This document shows, piece by piece, positions 7,651 through 8,925 of a DNA stretch of 8,925 nt. The notes under the pieces were generated by a model. That model was not told the origin of the DNA and did no database searches. It saw only the letters and a program-made list of their open reading frames with translations. How positions within the stretch are numbered: the first letter of the stretch is position 1; each line of letters opens with the position of its first letter. The stretch covers positions 1 through 8,925 of the forward strand of contig JAFYOA010000128.1 in assembly GCA_017547865.1 (NCBI GenBank), in the 5' to 3' direction. The DNA comes from Clostridia bacterium (GTDB lineage Bacteria; Bacillota_A; Clostridia; Oscillospirales; Acutalibacteraceae). The translations under genes were made by a program, and so were the position numbers.

Positions 7651-8058
7651 ATGGTTAAAATCTTGACAGGTAAAAAAGGCTCCGGCAAAACCAAGAAACT
7701 CATCGAACTGGCCACCGCCGCTCTGAGGAATTCCAACGGCAACGTTGTTGTTGTGGAAACCGGCAGCCAGATGACCTATGATATTCCCATGCAGGCTCGT
7801 CTGGTTGATGCCAGCGATTACGGTGTGAAGGGTGCTCCCATGGCTCTGGGCTTCTTCAGCGGTCTGTGCGCCGGCAACTACGATATCACCGATATCCTGG
7901 TGGATGGTACTCTCCGTCTGGTGGAAATGGCTGACCTGGCCGATTTCGTTGCCAATCTGAACAAGCTTTCCGAAGAAAGCAACACCACCATCGTGCTCAG
8001 CGTTTCTGCCGATCCCGATGAACTGCCCGAAGCCGTGAAGGCTGCTGCTCTGCAGTAA
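7651..8058 (+). CDS. Small P-loop ATP-binding protein of unknown function
   Basis: The 135-residue product begins MVKILTGKKGSGKTKKL, with a textbook Walker A loop G7-K-K-G-S-G-K13-T14. A Walker B-like strand ends DILVDG (81-86), and ISVSADPDELP-like sequence appears near the C-terminus (LSVSADPDELPE, 116-127). No signal peptide or membrane segment is seen. It resembles a small conserved clostridial family that, from memory, databases sometimes label PilT-like; it lacks the length and the Asp/His boxes of a real PilT ATPase, so I do not use that name. The ATG at 7651 has CGGAGG 8 nt upstream; an in-frame GTG at 7621 lies in the hairpin and is rejected. No promoter is seen between it and pgi and a strong terminator follows, so it is probably co-transcribed with pgi. 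Its codons (GGT, GCT, CGT, GTT) resemble those of pgi, hinting at high expression. Confidence 0.85.
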   Translation: MVKILTGKKGSGKTKKLIELATAALRNSNGNVVVVETGSQMTYDIPMQARLVDASDYGVKGAPMALGFFSGLCAGNYDITDILVDGTLRLVEMADLADFVANLNKLSEESNTTIVLSVSADPDELPEAVKAAALQ

Positions 8059-8080
8059 TTTTACCCAACCGGGAAACATG

Positions 8081-8123
8081 GTTCCGCAGGGGTTTCCTCT
8101 GCGGAACTTTCTTGTGTATTTTT
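8081..8123 (+). terminator. Intrinsic terminator of the pgi transcript
   Basis: GTTCCGCAGGGG (8081-8092) pairs CCTCTGCGGAAC (8096-8107) along 12 positions, one G-U, around a TTT loop, and is followed by TTTCTTGTGTATTTTT. It lies 22 nt after the stop of the P-loop gene and separates the pgi unit from the rpmF unit. Confidence 0.9.
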
Positions 8124-8182
8124 GACATGCGGGCCGTGTTTTTGGAAAAAGTTTTTTTCGTGTGTTCGGCTGAAAAAATCAC

Positions 8183-8211
8183 TTGACAAAACGGCTTTGC
8201 CTCTGTATAAT
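8183..8211 (+). promoter_or_regulatory. Perfect-consensus sigma-A promoter of the DUF177-rpmF unit
   Basis: TTGACA (8183-8188), a 17-bp spacer and TATAAT (8206-8211) match consensus at all 12 positions. An A-run GAAAAAATC (8172-8180) just upstream may act as a proximal UP element. The predicted start near 8218 leaves about 64 nt of leader before the DUF177 ATG. Confidence 0.93.
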
Positions 8212-8281
8212 ATTTGAATGTGGCACTGCGCTTACAAGCGGAAATTTCAAGTCGATTGTGTACGAAAGGAAAGAGCAGAGT

Positions 8282-8776
8282 ATGCGGATTGATCTGAAAA
8301 AACTGTTTGCAGAAGAAGCAGAACGCCTTTTGGTGGAAGATTCGTTTTCCATGGCCGATGAGGAAGTGAGCGGAGCGCATCCGTTCGTAACCCCCATTGC
8401 GGTGAAAGCCCAGCTGAATCCCCGTTCCGGTGCGGTGCAGTTGGTGGCCGAAGTGGACTACCTCTACCGTATGAACTGCGACCGCTGCGCGGAAGAAACC
8501 GAGCGGCAGATGCATCATCGGTTCGAGCACATGCTGGTTCGTTCTTTGAACGACGAAGAAAACGATGAATACATTGAAGTGGGCGATGAACCGCTGGACC
8601 TGACCGAACTGCTCCATGCAGATGTCGTGATGGAAATCCCCAGCAAGTTTGTGTGCAGCGAAGACTGCAAGGGCCTGTGCCCCACCTGTGGCGTGAACCT
8701 GAACAAGGTCACCTGCAACTGCGATCGACGTCAGACGGATCCCCGTTTGGAGATCCTTAAAACGCTGATAGATTAA
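8282..8776 (+). CDS. DUF177 (YceD-like) protein linked to ribosomal protein L32
   Basis: This 164-residue product belongs to the DUF177/YceD family, found next to rpmF across bacteria and, in plants, implicated in 23S rRNA maturation; its bacterial role is not settled. It begins MRIDLKKLF, as expected for the family. It carries cysteines C66-D-R-C69 and a C-terminal cluster C125, C129, C133, C136, C145, C147 inside CSEDCKGLCPTCGVNLN, typical of the zinc-type members. The frame opens upstream to 8183, but that stretch is the promoter itself. The chosen ATG at 8282 has AAAGGA at 8265-8270, an unusually wide 11 nt away, so initiation may be modest. It precedes rpmF by 26 bp, which contains the strong rpmF ribosome-binding site; the two form one transcript from the promoter at 8183. 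Confidence 0.93.
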   Translation: MRIDLKKLFAEEAERLLVEDSFSMADEEVSGAHPFVTPIAVKAQLNPRSGAVQLVAEVDYLYRMNCDRCAEETERQMHHRFEHMLVRSLNDEENDEYIEVGDEPLDLTELLHADVVMEIPSKFVCSEDCKGLCPTCGVNLNKVTCNCDRRQTDPRLEILKTLID

Positions 8777-8802
8777 GAAATCATACAAGGAGGTGCCTGA
8801 CA

Positions 8803-8925
8803 ATGGCGGTACCCAAGAGAAAAGTTTCGAGCGCAAGACAGAACAAACGTCGTTCCAACGTGTGGAAGCTTGACGCTCCGGCTCTGATGAAGTGCCCTCA
8901 GTGCGGAGAGTACAAAACACCTCAC
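8803..8925 (+). CDS. rpmF: Large-subunit ribosomal protein L32 (partial, 3' end off the right edge)
   Basis: L32 is a small protein of the 50S subunit. The 41 visible residues begin MAVPKRKVSSARQNKRRS and reach the first zinc-ribbon knuckle C31-P-Q-C34. That makes this the zinc-binding (C+) form; the second cysteine pair should follow just outside the window (family length about 57-60 aa). AAGGAGGT lies 8 nt before the ATG, a much stronger site than that of the preceding gene. The DUF177-rpmF order is widely conserved. In many bacteria fatty-acid genes (plsX, fabH) or an acyl carrier follow, but none is visible here. Confidence 0.97.
   Translation, partial: MAVPKRKVSSARQNKRRSNVWKLDAPALMKCPQCGEYKTPH

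Noticed and set aside
8072..8097. GGAAAC (8072-8077) can pair GTTTCC (8092-8097), a possible antiterminator against the 8081 terminator
   Set aside because: Six pairs across a 14-nt loop are far weaker than the 12-pair terminator stem, and nothing indicates a ligand or stalled ribosome.
8122..8127. Additional TTGACA box after the pgi terminator
   Set aside because: At 17 bp downstream the sequence is GAAAAA, with no acceptable -10. The perfect promoter at 8183 explains the downstream genes.

Overview
The window looks like core chromosome of a moderately GC-rich, low-GC-phylum-type Gram-positive bacterium, most likely a gut Clostridia member of the Ruminococcaceae/Oscillospiraceae kind. This is inferred from a short Firmicutes-type Pgi (447 aa), a zinc-type ribosomal protein L32 beginning MAVPKRKVS, strong AGGAGG ribosome-binding sites about 8 nt before most starts, sigma-A type TTGACA/TATAAT promoters, and a GatCAB amidotransferase operon. 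No mobile element, tRNA, rRNA, CRISPR array or phage gene was seen.

Layout. The minus strand from 2734 down to the left edge carries gatC, gatA and the first 329 codons of gatB, tightly coupled. They encode the enzyme that converts Glu-tRNA(Gln) to Gln-tRNA(Gln) and, where needed, Asp-tRNA(Asn) to Asn-tRNA(Asn). From a 156-bp divergent intergenic region the plus strand runs the other way: glpK (glycerol kinase), a small DUF2500 membrane protein, then a secreted D-alanyl-D-alanine carboxypeptidase of the penicillin-binding S11 family. After a 227-bp spacer with a clear promoter come pgi (glucose-6-phosphate isomerase) and a small uncharacterised P-loop protein, ending at a strong intrinsic terminator. 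A perfect-consensus promoter then drives a DUF177 (YceD-like) gene and rpmF (L32), the latter cut by the right edge.

The gene content is housekeeping: tRNA amidation, sugar and glycerol phosphate entry into glycolysis, peptidoglycan trimming and ribosome assembly. I did not find a convincing new multi-gene system. The most interesting signals are regulatory. The gatC/glpK spacer has divergent promoters whose -10 boxes overlap, bracketed by two near-identical inverted repeats (TGGAAAYATTCC). A terminator-like 12-bp hairpin contains the ribosome-binding site of the carboxypeptidase gene in its 3' arm and is followed directly by six T and the start codon. pgi has a structured leader. The glycerol kinase lacks the histidine loop that HPr phosphorylates in Bacillus and Enterococcus. 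The P-loop protein co-transcribed with pgi has the codon choice of a highly expressed gene but no known function.
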